A stretch of 63,854 nucleotides of DNA, taken from contig CALJZN010000068.1 in NCBI GenBank assembly GCA_937983405.1, positions 1 through 63,854 of the forward strand, read 5' to 3'. The translations under genes were made by a program, and so were the position numbers. The notes below the pieces were generated by a model, which had not been told where the DNA came from, did no database searches, and worked only from the letters and a program-made list of their open reading frames with translations. This document shows positions 44,777 through 53,368 of the stretch, piece after piece. The first letter of the stretch is position 1. Each line of letters opens with the position of its first letter. The DNA comes from an uncultured Paracoccaceae bacterium (lineage in GTDB: Bacteria; Pseudomonadota; Alphaproteobacteria; Rhodobacterales; Rhodobacteraceae).

Positions 44777-45080
44777 CCGCCCCGCCGCCCTCGGCTGCGC
44801 CCGGCGCCGGACCGGCGGCGCGCACCGGCGCGGTGTCGACCGGCGGGTGCAGCGGGCCGTCCGGGCTGCGGCAGGGGATGGCGAGCGTCGGCCGCGCCCT
44901 GCGGCGCGACAGCCTGTCGGGGCCGGCAGATGTCCGGCACGGCCGATCCGCTGCAACCGGCCTTGCACGCACCCGGTCCTGTCTCGACGCGCCATCCCGA
45001 CCGCCGCTTTCGGCGTCGGGCAGGTCTGCATGGCGATGGCGGCACCGCGCCGGGCCGGTCCCCGCCCCTTGGCGCCCGCC
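44777..45080. other. convergent interval without a gene
   Basis: About 300 bases between the CoA-transferase and suhB stop codons. No plausible frame, T-tract terminator or repeat was found. Confidence 0.45.
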
Positions 45081-45869
45081 CTACTGGCCCCGGATCGTGG
45101 CGAGGAAGGTCTCGTGCAGCGCCGCGTTCGAGGCGACGACGGCGCCGCTGTCCAGCATGTCGGTGCCTTCGCGCAGCGGGGCGACCATGCCGCCCGCCTC
45201 GCGCACCAGCAGAAGCCCCGCGGCCATGTCCCAGGGGTGCAGCCCGCGCTCCCAGAACCCCTCGTAGCGCCCGGCCGCGACATAGGCGAGGTCGAGCGCC
45301 GCCGACCCCCAGCGGCGCACGCCGGCGCATTGCGGCATCAGCCGCGCAAGGTCGGCCAGCGTCGCGGGCAGCGTCGGCCGGCCGGCAAAGGGCACGCCGG
45401 TTGCAAAGATCGCCTCGATCATCTGCCGCCGGCCCGAGACGCGCAGCCGCCGCTCGTTCATCCAGGCGCCGGCGCCCTTCTCGGCCCAGAACATCTCGTC
45501 CTTCACCGGGTCGTAGACGACGCCCGCGACGATCTCGCCCTTGTGCTCGAGCGCGATCGAGATTGCCCAGTGCGGCAGCCCGTGCAGGAAGTTCGTCGTC
45601 CCGTCCAGCGGATCGACCAGCCAGCGCCGTGTCGGGTCGGCGCCGGCCGCGGCCGCGCTTTCCTCGCCCACCCAGCCATAGGTCGGCCGGGCGCCCATGA
45701 GCTCTTCGCGGATGATCGCCTCGGCGGCCGTGTCGGCCCGGCTGACGAAGTCGCCGGCGCCCTTCATCGAGACCTGGAGGTTCTCGACCTCGCGGAAATC
45801 CTTGATCAGGCTGCGCGCGGCGCGGCGGGCGGCCTTGACCATGAGGTTGAGGTTGGCGGACGTCTGCAT
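45081..45869 (-). CDS. suhB: inositol monophosphatase family protein SuhB
   Basis: A 262-aa Mg2+-dependent phosphatase of the IMPase family. Metal-binding motifs are VGEESAAAAG, WLVDPLDGTTNFLHGLPHW (DPLDGTTN) and ERGLHPWDMAAGLLLVREAGG (the late WDMAAG). MNERRLRVSGRRQMIEAIFATG matches SuhB. It hydrolyses myo-inositol phosphates in vitro; in bacteria SuhB also joins the rRNA antitermination complex. The start at MQTSANLNLMVKAA agrees with alphaproteobacterial SuhB. Confidence 0.93.
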   Translation of the reverse strand: MQTSANLNLMVKAARRAARSLIKDFREVENLQVSMKGAGDFVSRADTAAEAIIREELMGARPTYGWVGEESAAAAGADPTRRWLVDPLDGTTNFLHGLPHWAISIALEHKGEIVAGVVYDPVKDEMFWAEKGAGAWMNERRLRVSGRRQMIEAIFATGVPFAGRPTLPATLADLARLMPQCAGVRRWGSAALDLAYVAAGRYEGFWERGLHPWDMAAGLLLVREAGGMVAPLREGTDMLDSGAVVASNAALHETFLATIRGQ

Positions 45870-45943
45870 GGCGGGTCTCCGGGCGCTGTGCCGCGCCTAT
45901 AGCCGCCGCCGGGCAGGATGGAAAGGCCGCCTGCCGCCCCGCC

Positions 45944-46849
45944 CTATGGCCGCTGCAGCTTCACCGGCTCGGTGCGCATCAGCCGCAGCATCTGCGCCAT
46001 GAACGGCCTCGCGGTGTCCTCGGCCCGCGTCGCGGCGAAGAGGCGCCTGGTCACCCCCGCGGCGGTCAGCGGGCGGGTGACGAAATCCGAATGCGTGCGC
46101 ACCTCGCGCAGCACCCAGTCGGGCAGCACGGCGACGCCGCGGCCCGAGACCACCAGAAGCAGGATCACCGCCGTCAGCTCGACCTGCCGGATCGCCCGCG
46201 GCTCGACCCGCGCGGGCGTCAGCAGCGCGGTGAACACATCGAGGCGGCTGCGGTCCACGGGATAGGTGATGAGCGTCTCGTCGCGGAAATCCTCGGCCTC
46301 GACGAAGGCTTTGGTCGCCAGCGGATGGGTCGCGGCGGCGACGAACAGCGCCTCGTAGTCAAACAGCGGCGTGAAATCGACGCCCGCCAGCGCCTCGGGG
46401 TCCGAGGACACCACCAGGTCCACCTCTTCGCGCAGCAGCGCGGGCAGCGCATCGAAGGCGAGCCCGGCGCGGATGTCCACGTCCACGTCGGGAAAGGCGC
46501 GGCGGAAGGCCTCGAGCACCGGAAACAGCCATTCGAAGCAGGCATGGCATTCGATGGCGATGTGCAGCCGCCCCGTCCTGCCTGCGACGAGGCCGCGGAA
46601 CTCCTCCTGCAGCGCCTCGATCTCGGGCAGGATGCGCTCGGCCAGCCGCAGCAGCCGCAGCCCCGCGGCCGACAGCTTCAACGGCTTGGAGCGACGCACG
46701 AACAGCTCCACCCCGCACTGGTCCTCGAGGCCCTTCACCTGATGCGACAGCGCCGACTGGGTGATGTTGAGCAGCTCGGCGGCCCGGGCCAGGCCGCCGG
46801 CCTCGTGGATCGCCTTGATCGTGCGCAGGTGGCGGAACTCGATGTGCAT
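45944..46849 (-). CDS. metR: LysR-family regulator MetR
   Basis: A 301-aa LysR-type regulator. Helix-turn-helix at residues 1-60 (IEFRHLRTIKAIHEAGGLARAAELLNITQSALSHQVKGLEDQCG) with the recognition-helix pattern of MetR. The co-inducer domain follows (LHIAIECHACFEWLFPVLEAF; the ECHACFEW segment is a MetR hallmark). MetR with homocysteine controls methionine and folate C1 genes, and divergence from metF confirms the call. ATG at MHIEFRHLRT; a longer in-frame reading through the intergenic region is not protein-like. Confidence 0.94.
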   Translation of the reverse strand: MHIEFRHLRTIKAIHEAGGLARAAELLNITQSALSHQVKGLEDQCGVELFVRRSKPLKLSAAGLRLLRLAERILPEIEALQEEFRGLVAGRTGRLHIAIECHACFEWLFPVLEAFRRAFPDVDVDIRAGLAFDALPALLREEVDLVVSSDPEALAGVDFTPLFDYEALFVAAATHPLATKAFVEAEDFRDETLITYPVDRSRLDVFTALLTPARVEPRAIRQVELTAVILLLVVSGRGVAVLPDWVLREVRTHSDFVTRPLTAAGVTRRLFAATRAEDTARPFMAQMLRLMRTEPVKLQRP

Positions 46850-46871
46850 GCGGCGGACCTCATCCAGATGA

Positions 46872-46893
46872 TGAGAAATATGAGTTTGTCTCA
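46872..46893. promoter_or_regulatory. candidate MetR binding site
   Basis: TGAGA-N12-TCTCA, an interrupted inverted repeat in the AT-richer middle of the 88-base metR-metF interval. LysR regulators commonly bind T-N11-A-type dyads of this size between divergent genes. Exact match to a MetR consensus is only partial. Confidence 0.4.
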
Positions 46894-46937
46894 CATCCCG
46901 CGCACTGCCACAACAGGGACAACGCAGGAGGCTCGCG

Positions 46938-47804
46938 ATGCCCGTTCCCCGTATCTCGTTCGAGTTCTTTCCGCCGCAGTCGCTCGACGCCTCGTTCCGG
47001 CTGTGGGAGTCGCTGCAGGTTCTGGCGCCGCTCAAGCCCGCCTTCGTCTCGGTCACCTACGGCGCCGGCGGCACAACCCGCAAGCTGACGCACGAGGCGG
47101 TGACGACGATCGGCCGGAACTGGGGCCTGAGGGTCGCCGCGCATCTGACCTGCGTCGATGCGACACGGGCCGAGACGCTGGAGATCGCCGAAAGCTATGC
47201 CGCCGCGGGGGTGTCCGACATCGTGGCGCTGCGGGGCGATCCGCCGAAGGGTCAGGGCCGCTTCGTGCCCCACCCCGAAGGCTTTGCCGATTCGGTCGAG
47301 CTCGTCGCGGCGCTGGCCGCGACGGGGCGCTTCACGGTCCGGGTGGGCGCCTACCCCGATCCGCACCCCGAGGCCGCCGACGCGATGGCCGATGTGCGCT
47401 GGCTCAAGCGCAAGATCGAGGCCGGCGCCGCCGCCGCGATCACGCAGTTCTTCTTCGAGGCCGAGACGTTCCTGCGCTTTCGCGACGCCTGCGCCGCGGC
47501 CGGCATCGCGGCGCCGATCATCCCGGGCATCCTGCCCATCGAGAACTGGGCCAACGCCCGCCGCTTCGCCGCCCGCTGCGGCGCGAAGGTGCCGGCCTGG
47601 CTGGACGAGGCCTTCGCCACCGCCACCCGCGAGGGCCGCGCCGACCTGCTGGCCACCGCCCTGGCCACCGAGCTTTGCGACGCGCTGCTGGCCGAGGGGG
47701 TGGAGGACCTGCATTTCTACACCCTCAACCGCCCGCAGCTGACGCGCGACGTCTGCCATGCGCTGGGCGTGACGCCCGAGGGGATGTTGCAAAAGGTCGC
47801 CTGA
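46938..47804 (+). CDS. metF: 5,10-methylenetetrahydrofolate reductase
   Basis: A 288-aa FAD-dependent TIM-barrel enzyme making 5-methyltetrahydrofolate for methionine synthesis. Clear signatures: RISFEFFPPQ at the start, FVSVTYGAGGTTR, VAAHLTCVDATR, DIVALRGDPP, ITQFFFEAETFLRFRDAC, and IIPGILPIENW. Length is normal (about 290 aa). Divergent from metR over an 88-base shared regulatory region. AGGAGG precedes the ATG. Confidence 0.97.
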   Translation: MPVPRISFEFFPPQSLDASFRLWESLQVLAPLKPAFVSVTYGAGGTTRKLTHEAVTTIGRNWGLRVAAHLTCVDATRAETLEIAESYAAAGVSDIVALRGDPPKGQGRFVPHPEGFADSVELVAALAATGRFTVRVGAYPDPHPEAADAMADVRWLKRKIEAGAAAAITQFFFEAETFLRFRDACAAAGIAAPIIPGILPIENWANARRFAARCGAKVPAWLDEAFATATREGRADLLATALATELCDALLAEGVEDLHFYTLNRPQLTRDVCHALGVTPEGMLQKVA

Positions 47805-47877
47805 CCGGCGGCAGGGGGCGATCGCGCCCGGTTCGGCCGGCCCGAGACCTCGGGCGGGGCTTCGGCCGGTCCGCCCG

Positions 47878-47928
47878 TGCGCCCGGCCGGCCTGTGCGCC
47901 CGGCCGGCCCATGCGCCCGGCCGGACGG
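47878..47928. repeat. 17-bp tandem repeat after metF
   Basis: Three units of TGCGCCCGGCCGGCC plus two variable bases (starting 47878, 47895, 47912), the third diverged at its end. Each unit contains the self-complementary GGCCGG/CCGGCC, so the array can fold. It fills the gap between the convergent stops of metF and cbpM and may act as a terminator. Confidence 0.75.
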
Positions 47929-48288
47929 TCAGCGCGGTCCGATCAGCGCTGCCGCGATGCGGGCGCGCACCTCGGGCGGTTCGGCTTCGACCGCGCGCAG
48001 GACCGCGTGCAGCTCGCGCCGAACCGTGTGCAACTGGTCGAGCAGCGTCATCACCACCCCGAGCGACGCCTCGTCCAGCGCCAGGTCGTCGGCCAGCTCG
48101 CACAGAAGCTGCATGCGGGCGATGTCGATCCGGCGGAAGCAGCAGCGGGCCGCCGCGCCCGTCCCCTCCCGCACCGGGCGGACGATCTCGGCCTCGACGA
48201 ACGCCGTGAGGCGTGCGCGGGTCAGGCCCGGAACGGCGGCCAGGGCCTCGTCCTCGCTCAGATGCCCGGTGCTCAGATGCCCGGTCAT
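47929..48288 (-). CDS. cbpM: chaperone modulator CbpM-like protein
   Basis: A 119-aa MerR-like small helical protein encoded directly after a CbpA-type DnaJ. Its N-terminal winged-helix-like segment (EDEALAAVPGLTRARLTAFVEAEIVRPVRE) and RIDIARMQLLCELADDLALDEASLGVVMTLLDQLHTVRRELHAVL match CbpM, which binds the J-domain of CbpA and blocks stimulation of DnaK. It overlaps cbpA by four bases, a known operon pair. The first repeats GHLSTGHLSED show a small sequence duplication. Confidence 0.85.
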   Translation of the reverse strand: MTGHLSTGHLSEDEALAAVPGLTRARLTAFVEAEIVRPVREGTGAAARCCFRRIDIARMQLLCELADDLALDEASLGVVMTLLDQLHTVRRELHAVLRAVEAEPPEVRARIAAALIGPR

Positions 48289-49247
48289 GCCTCGGCCTCC
48301 TTCAGCAGGCCCGCGCGCGGGTCGTGGGCGTGGGTCTTGCGCCAGTCGCGCAGGAAGTCGCGCAGCGCGTCGTCCACCTTCGGCGGCGCCACGATCCTCA
48401 GCTCCACCAGCTGGTCGCCGGGCGCCGCTGCCCCGGGCCGCGCCACGCCGCGACCGCGCAGGCGCAGCACCCGGCCCGAACTCGCCCCCGCGGGGATGGT
48501 CAGGCTGACCGGGCCGGCGATGGTGGGGGCGGTCACCCTGGCGCCCAGGATCGCCTCGTCGATGGTGACGGGCAGGGTAAGGTGGATGTCGTCGCCCTCG
48601 CGCCGGAACACCGGATGCGGGCGCACCGCGAGGGTGACCAGCGCATCGCCGGGCGGGCCGCCGCCGAGGCCGGGCGCGCCCTTGCCGCGCAGGCGCAGGG
48701 TCTGGCCGTCCGCGGCGCCGGGGGGCACGCGCACGCTCAGCGACGCGCCGTCGGGCAGCGTCACCGGCACCTCGCCGCCCCGCGCGGCAACGAGGAACGG
48801 CACCTCGAGCGAGAAGCGCAGGTCGAGGCCGGGGGCCGCAAAGCCGCGCCCGCCCAAGTCTTCGCCGCCGCCGCGACGCCCGCGCTGGCGCAAAAGCTCG
48901 GCAAAGAGATCGGCCGGATCGCCGCCGCCCCAGTCGCCTTCCGTCCAGAACCCGCCCCCGCGCCGGTAGGGGTTGCCGGCCGCCTCGGCGAAGTCGCGGT
49001 AATACTGCCGCTGAGGCCGCTCGGCCCCGCTGGCGTCGATCTCGCCGGCATCGAACCGCCGCCGCGTCTCGGGGTCCTTGAGCAGGTCGTAGGCGGCCGA
49101 GACGGCCTTGAAGCGCGCCTCGGCGGCCGGATCGTCGGGGTGCAGGTCGGGGTGGCTGCTGCGCACCAGCTTGCGGTAGGCGCGCTTGATCTCGTCGTCC
49201 GTCGCAGTCCTGGGCACGCCGAGGACGGAATAGGGATCGGATGTCAT
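48285..49247 (-). CDS. cbpA: DnaJ-family co-chaperone CbpA
   Basis: A 320-aa class II J-protein. J-domain at residues 4-65 with the HPD tripeptide in VRSSHPDLHPDD and DPYSVLGVPRTATDDEIKRAYRKLV. Then a Gly-rich linker, FYRRGGGF-like region about 95-130, and two C-terminal beta domains (LDLRFSLEVPFLVAARGGEV; DIHLTLPVTIDEAILGARV). No zinc-finger, which separates CbpA from DnaJ. Works with DnaK; the following cbpM would inhibit it. Confidence 0.94.
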   Translation of the reverse strand: MTSDPYSVLGVPRTATDDEIKRAYRKLVRSSHPDLHPDDPAAEARFKAVSAAYDLLKDPETRRRFDAGEIDASGAERPQRQYYRDFAEAAGNPYRRGGGFWTEGDWGGGDPADLFAELLRQRGRRGGGEDLGGRGFAAPGLDLRFSLEVPFLVAARGGEVPVTLPDGASLSVRVPPGAADGQTLRLRGKGAPGLGGGPPGDALVTLAVRPHPVFRREGDDIHLTLPVTIDEAILGARVTAPTIAGPVSLTIPAGASSGRVLRLRGRGVARPGAAAPGDQLVELRIVAPPKVDDALRDFLRDWRKTHAHDPRAGLLKEAEA

Positions 49248-49354
49248 CGGTCACCTGCCCGCTGTCGAGTCGGCCCGCGCAGTCTTGCCGTCGCAGCCGG
49301 CGGGGGCAAGCCCCTATCCCGGCGGCCCCGGCGGCGCGACCGCACCGGCAGGCA

Positions 49355-50437
49355 CTAGCCTGCGGCAGGCGCGGCGCCGCCCGGCAGGGCGAAGCCGTCG
49401 GTCACCGCCACGGCCACGGCATCGGCAGCCTCGAACGGGCGGATGCTGTCGAGGGTCAGCACGGTGTCGGGCGCGGCCAGCGGACGCAGGCGCAGCCGGT
49501 AGCCGCGGCCGGCGAAGGCGCAGCTTTCCACCCGCGCGGCAAAGCCCGCGCCCGGGGCTTCGGGCGGTTGCAGCGCGAGATGCTCGGCCTTCACCGCCGC
49601 CGCCGGCGGGTGGCCCAGGCTGCCCTGCCAGCGCAGGCGCACCGGCGCGCCGAACAGGCGCGCCGCCAGCCGGCCGTTGCCGTCCGGCCCCAGCGGCTCG
49701 ATCGGCAGCACGGTGCCGCGGCCGAAGAACTCGGCCACCAGCCGGTTGGCGGGCCGGTCGTAAAGGGTCTGCGGCGGGCCTTCCTGCTGCAGCTGCCCCT
49801 CGTGCAGCACCACGATGCGGTCGGCCAGCGCCATCGCCTCGTCCTGGTCGTGGGTGACGTAAAGCACGGTGCGTCCGCTTTCGCGGTGCAGGCGGCGCAG
49901 CTCGACATGCATCGCCTCGCGCAGCGGCGCATCGAGGTTCGACAGCGGCTCGTCCATCAGGATCAGCCGCGGCTCCATGGCCAGACAGCGCGCCAGCGCC
50001 ACGCGCTGGCGCTGCCCGCCCGACAGCTCGGCCGGCCGCCGCGGGCCGAAGCCCGCCAGCCCCACCATCGCCAGCACCGCCTCGACCCTGGCCGCGATCG
50101 CCCCCCGGCCCATCCCGCGCATCCGCAGCGCGAAGCCCACGTTGCCCGCCACGCTCATGTGCGGCCAGAGCGCGTAGGACTGGAACACCATGCCGATGCC
50201 GCGCGCCTCGGGCGGCAGATGCCGGCCGGGGCCGGCGACCACCTCTCCGTCGATGGCGATGCGGCCCGCGTCGGGCCGCTCGAACCCCGCGACCAGCCGC
50301 AGAAGCGTGGTCTTGCCGCAGCCCGAGGGTCCGAGGATCGCCACGAAGGCGCCGTCCGCGACGGCAAGCGACACGTCGTCCACCGCCGCGCGGCCGGCGA
50401 AGCGGCGGGTCAGGGCCGACAGCGTCAGGCTTGCCAT
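49355..50437 (-). CDS. ABC transporter ATP-binding protein (Fe3+/phosphonate/polyamine type)
   Basis: A 360-aa ATPase of the FbpC/PotA/PhnT group. Walker A is LGPSGCGKTTLLRL, Q-loop VFQSYALWPHMSVAGNVGFAL, signature LSGGQRQRVALARCL, Walker B LILMDEPLSNLDA, switch His YVTHDQDEAMAL. C-terminal TOBE domain with AVKAEHLALQPPE and SCAFAGRGYRLRLR. It overlaps the permease gene by 13 bases; substrate is set by the binding protein. Confidence 0.93.
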   Translation of the reverse strand: MASLTLSALTRRFAGRAAVDDVSLAVADGAFVAILGPSGCGKTTLLRLVAGFERPDAGRIAIDGEVVAGPGRHLPPEARGIGMVFQSYALWPHMSVAGNVGFALRMRGMGRGAIAARVEAVLAMVGLAGFGPRRPAELSGGQRQRVALARCLAMEPRLILMDEPLSNLDAPLREAMHVELRRLHRESGRTVLYVTHDQDEAMALADRIVVLHEGQLQQEGPPQTLYDRPANRLVAEFFGRGTVLPIEPLGPDGNGRLAARLFGAPVRLRWQGSLGHPPAAAVKAEHLALQPPEAPGAGFAARVESCAFAGRGYRLRLRPLAAPDTVLTLDSIRPFEAADAVAVAVTDGFALPGGAAPAAG

Positions 50438-52224
50438 GGCAGCACTCCGGGCGGCAGGCGGCGGGCCAGCAGCGTCAGCGCCCCGGCGATGGCCAGCGTG
50501 GCCAGCACCGTCAGCACCGACACCGCCGCGGCGCGCGTCGTGGCGCCGAGGTCGTAGAGGTTGAACACCAGCACGCCCAGCGTCTCGTTCCCCGTGGACC
50601 ACAGCAGGATCGAGACGGTGAGCTCGTTGAACGCGCCCATGAACACCAGCAACCCCCCCGCCATGGCCGCCGGCGCGACCTGCGGCAGAAGCACCGCGGT
50701 CAGCCGCCGCAGCGGCCGCGCGCCCGCGACCTGCGCGGCCTCTTCCATCGCTGCCTCGACCCCCGCCATCGCCGCCACCGTCGGGCGCAGCGCCAGCGCG
50801 AGGAACCGCGCGAGATAGGCCACGAGGATGATCCAGATCGTGCCGTAAAGCCCGATGCCCACGAGCGGCAGGGGGCGCAGGTAGACCAGGATGATCGCGA
50901 TGGCCAGCACCGTGCCGGGCAGGGCGTAGGGCGCGTCGATGGTCAGGTTCAGGGCGCGTGCCAGCGGCGTGCGCCGCCGCGCGACGAAATAGGCCATCAC
51001 CACCGCGACCCCGGCGCAGATCGCCGCCGCCGCTCCTGCCAGCAGGGTGCTGTTGACGAAGGCGCGCGTCGTCGCGGGGCTGGCCAGCACGCGGGCGTAG
51101 TGGTCGAGCGTGACCGTGCCCAGGCCGAGCGGCACGCCCACCGCGCGGCTGACCGAGCCGCCGACCAGCGCCACCAGCGGCAGGACCGAGACCAGGAGCA
51201 CCACCGCCCAGACCGCCGCCTCGACCGGCAGCCGCCACGGGCCGAGCGCAAAGCCGCGCACCGGCCGCCCGCCCGACAGCTCGAACCGGTGCAGGCGCTG
51301 CGCCAGCGTCTGCGCCACCAGCCCGAGCCCGGCCAGCGCGGCGAGGATCAGCGCCAGCGCCGCCACCTCGTTCAGCGCGCCGGGCCCGAAGCCCGAAAGG
51401 CGCTGGAAGATCAGCGTCGTCATCATCGGATAGCGGCCGGGAATGCCAAGGAAGGCCGGGATGCCGAAGTTGCCCACCGCCGAGACGAAGGCCAGCGCCG
51501 CCCCCGCCCCGATCGCCGGCAGGGTCAGCGGCAGGACGATCCGCGCCGTGGCGGCCAGCGGCCGGACGCCGCCCACGCGCGCGGCTTCGAGCAGATCGTC
51601 GGGCACCGACCGCAGCGCCGCGCGCACCGCCAGAAAGACGATCGTCGAGTGCTCGACCCCCAGCAGCAGCACGATCCCCTCGCGCGAGTAGAGCGGATTG
51701 CGCGAGCCCATGGGCGGGGCCAGCCCGAGCGGGCGCAGCACCGGGCTCGAGGGCCCGAGAAACTCGAGCCAGGCCAGCGCGGTGATCTGCGCCGGAATCA
51801 GCATCGGCAGGATCAGCATGAACACGAGCACGGCGCGGCCGCGCAGGTCGCTCAGCGCCACGAGAAAGGCCATGCCGGCCCCGAGCGCGACCGACAGCAG
51901 CGTGGCCAGCGCGCCGGCCTCGAGCGTGTTGCCGAGCGCCGTGCGCACCCGCGGCTGGGCCAGTTGGTCGGCCAGCAGGCCGAGGTCCGGCGCGCCGCCG
52001 CCCGGCGCCAGCCCCATCCAGAACAGCCGCGCCATCGGCAAAAGGCAGACGGCGCCGACATAGACCGCCAGCAGCGCAAGCATCCAGCGGCCCTCGCCAA
52101 GGCGCGGTTGCGCCAAGGAAAGGCGCAGGCCGCGAAGGGCCTGCGCGCCGGGTTGCGGCGGGGGGCTCAGGACAGCCCCCGCCGGCGTTGGGGCGCTTGC
52201 ATCACCCGCCGAAGAGGTCGGCAA
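50425..52224 (-). CDS. fused ABC transporter permease (FbpB-like, two-domain)
   Basis: Up to 599 aa with about twelve helices, two fused permease halves as in FbpB-type importers. EAA loops are DDLLEAARVGGVRPLAATARIVLPLTLP and AAMEEAAQVAGARPLRRLTAVLLPQVAP. The start is uncertain: TTG at 52224 overlaps the binding-protein gene by 23 bases and adds about 47 mostly polar residues. The ATG at 52083 (MLALLAVYVGAVCLLPMARLF) begins directly at helix 1. Either is compatible with the fold. Confidence 0.88.
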   Translation of the reverse strand: MPTSSAGDASAPTPAGAVLSPPPQPGAQALRGLRLSLAQPRLGEGRWMLALLAVYVGAVCLLPMARLFWMGLAPGGGAPDLGLLADQLAQPRVRTALGNTLEAGALATLLSVALGAGMAFLVALSDLRGRAVLVFMLILPMLIPAQITALAWLEFLGPSSPVLRPLGLAPPMGSRNPLYSREGIVLLLGVEHSTIVFLAVRAALRSVPDDLLEAARVGGVRPLAATARIVLPLTLPAIGAGAALAFVSAVGNFGIPAFLGIPGRYPMMTTLIFQRLSGFGPGALNEVAALALILAALAGLGLVAQTLAQRLHRFELSGGRPVRGFALGPWRLPVEAAVWAVVLLVSVLPLVALVGGSVSRAVGVPLGLGTVTLDHYARVLASPATTRAFVNSTLLAGAAAAICAGVAVVMAYFVARRRTPLARALNLTIDAPYALPGTVLAIAIILVYLRPLPLVGIGLYGTIWIILVAYLARFLALALRPTVAAMAGVEAAMEEAAQVAGARPLRRLTAVLLPQVAPAAMAGGLLVFMGAFNELTVSILLWSTGNETLGVLVFNLYDLGATTRAAAVSVLTVLATLAIAGALTLLARRLPPGVLPWQA

Positions 52225-53182
52225 AGCGGCGCATGATCTCCTCGGTCTGGCCCTGGATCACCGCCGGATCGACCGCGATGATCTTCAGCGTGGCCGGGTC
52301 GGGATAGCCCTCGGGCGGGGCGACGCCCTCGAGCAGCGGGAAGTAGAGCTGGCGCACCGCCTGCTCCTGCGCCTCGCGCCCGAGCTGGAAGGCCACGAAG
52401 GCCTTGGCGGCCTCGACGTTCTGCGAGCTGGCGAGGATCGCGACCGGCTGGTTGATCGCCGTCACGCCCTCGGCCGGAAAGACGAACTCGACCGGCGAGC
52501 CCTCGGCCGCGGCGCCGAAGGCCATGTAGTCGATCAGCACGCCGTAGGCGCGCTCGCCCCGCGCCACCGCATCGCGCACGCCGCCGTTGCCGCGCACCGC
52601 GATCGCGCCGTTGTTCTTCAGCGCCTCGAAATAGTCCCAGCCGAAGCCCTCGGTGTTGGCCAGCGTGCCGACATGGATCACCGCCGCGCCGGAATAGAGC
52701 GGGCTTGGCATGATCACCCGGTCCCTGGCCGCCGGCGCCAGCAGATCGCGCCAGGACTCGGGGCGGGGGGTCCCCGAGGCGGTGTTCCAGACGATGCCGG
52801 TGGTGATCAGCTTGGTGCCGAAGAATGTCATGTCGGGGTCGAACTGCCCCTCGGGCAGCCCTGCAACCGGCGCCTCGGGCCAGGCCAGCAGCAGGCCGCG
52901 GTCCTTGGCCTGCGTCATCGCCACGGTGTCGGCGATCAGCAGCACGTCGGCCTGCGGGCTGCCGGCCTCGACCTCGGTCATCAGGCGGTTCATCACCTCG
53001 GTGGTGCCCGAACGGAACATCTCGACCTTGATGTCGGGGTGGCTCTGGTTGAACAGCGCGATCACCTGTTCCATCTGGTCGACGGGCTGCGAGGTGTAGA
53101 CGGTCAGCTGGCCTTGCGCCGCGGCGGCACCGGCAAGGCCGAGGGCGAGAGCCCCGGCAAGGACAAGGGAAGTCTCGGTCAT
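52202..53182 (-). CDS. periplasmic binding protein of a Fe3+/2-aminoethylphosphonate-type ABC transporter
   Basis: A 326-aa solute-binding protein with signal peptide MTETSLVLAGALALGLAGAA cleaved before AQGQLTVYTSQ. The mature part has family 1/FutA-type segments: VDQMEQVIALFNQSHPDIKVEMFRSGTTEVMNRL, ADVLLIADTVAMTQAKDRGLL and GVLIDYMAFGAA, ending ILRRF-like (EEIMRRFADLFGG). The adjacent tyrosines that bind iron in FbpA/FutA are not evident, so phosphonate or another anion, or a polyamine, is equally possible. First gene of the leftward ABC operon. Confidence 0.88.
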   Translation of the reverse strand: MTETSLVLAGALALGLAGAAAAQGQLTVYTSQPVDQMEQVIALFNQSHPDIKVEMFRSGTTEVMNRLMTEVEAGSPQADVLLIADTVAMTQAKDRGLLLAWPEAPVAGLPEGQFDPDMTFFGTKLITTGIVWNTASGTPRPESWRDLLAPAARDRVIMPSPLYSGAAVIHVGTLANTEGFGWDYFEALKNNGAIAVRGNGGVRDAVARGERAYGVLIDYMAFGAAAEGSPVEFVFPAEGVTAINQPVAILASSQNVEAAKAFVAFQLGREAQEQAVRQLYFPLLEGVAPPEGYPDPATLKIIAVDPAVIQGQTEEIMRRFADLFGG

Positions 53183-53280
53183 CTGGATCGCTCCCGGGTG
53201 AGGTGCTTGCCGCATCCTTCTAGTTGGCCGGGCCGGGCCGGGGAACCCGTTTGCAGAAATTTCACATTTCCCGTCAGACG

Positions 53281-53309
53281 TTGCCCCTTGCGACGCGCTC
53301 GCCTATAGC
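53281..53309 (+). promoter_or_regulatory. candidate promoter for the MBL-fold gene
   Basis: TTGCCC (53281-53286), 17 bases, TATAGC (53304-53309), about 60 bases upstream of the GTG start at 53369. Good spacing and -10 element for such GC-rich DNA. Confidence 0.4.
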
Positions 53310-53368
53310 GGCGCCATGGGCAACGGTCGCGGACGGCACAGCGGTTTCGGCCCGCCGGCGGCGCCGCC

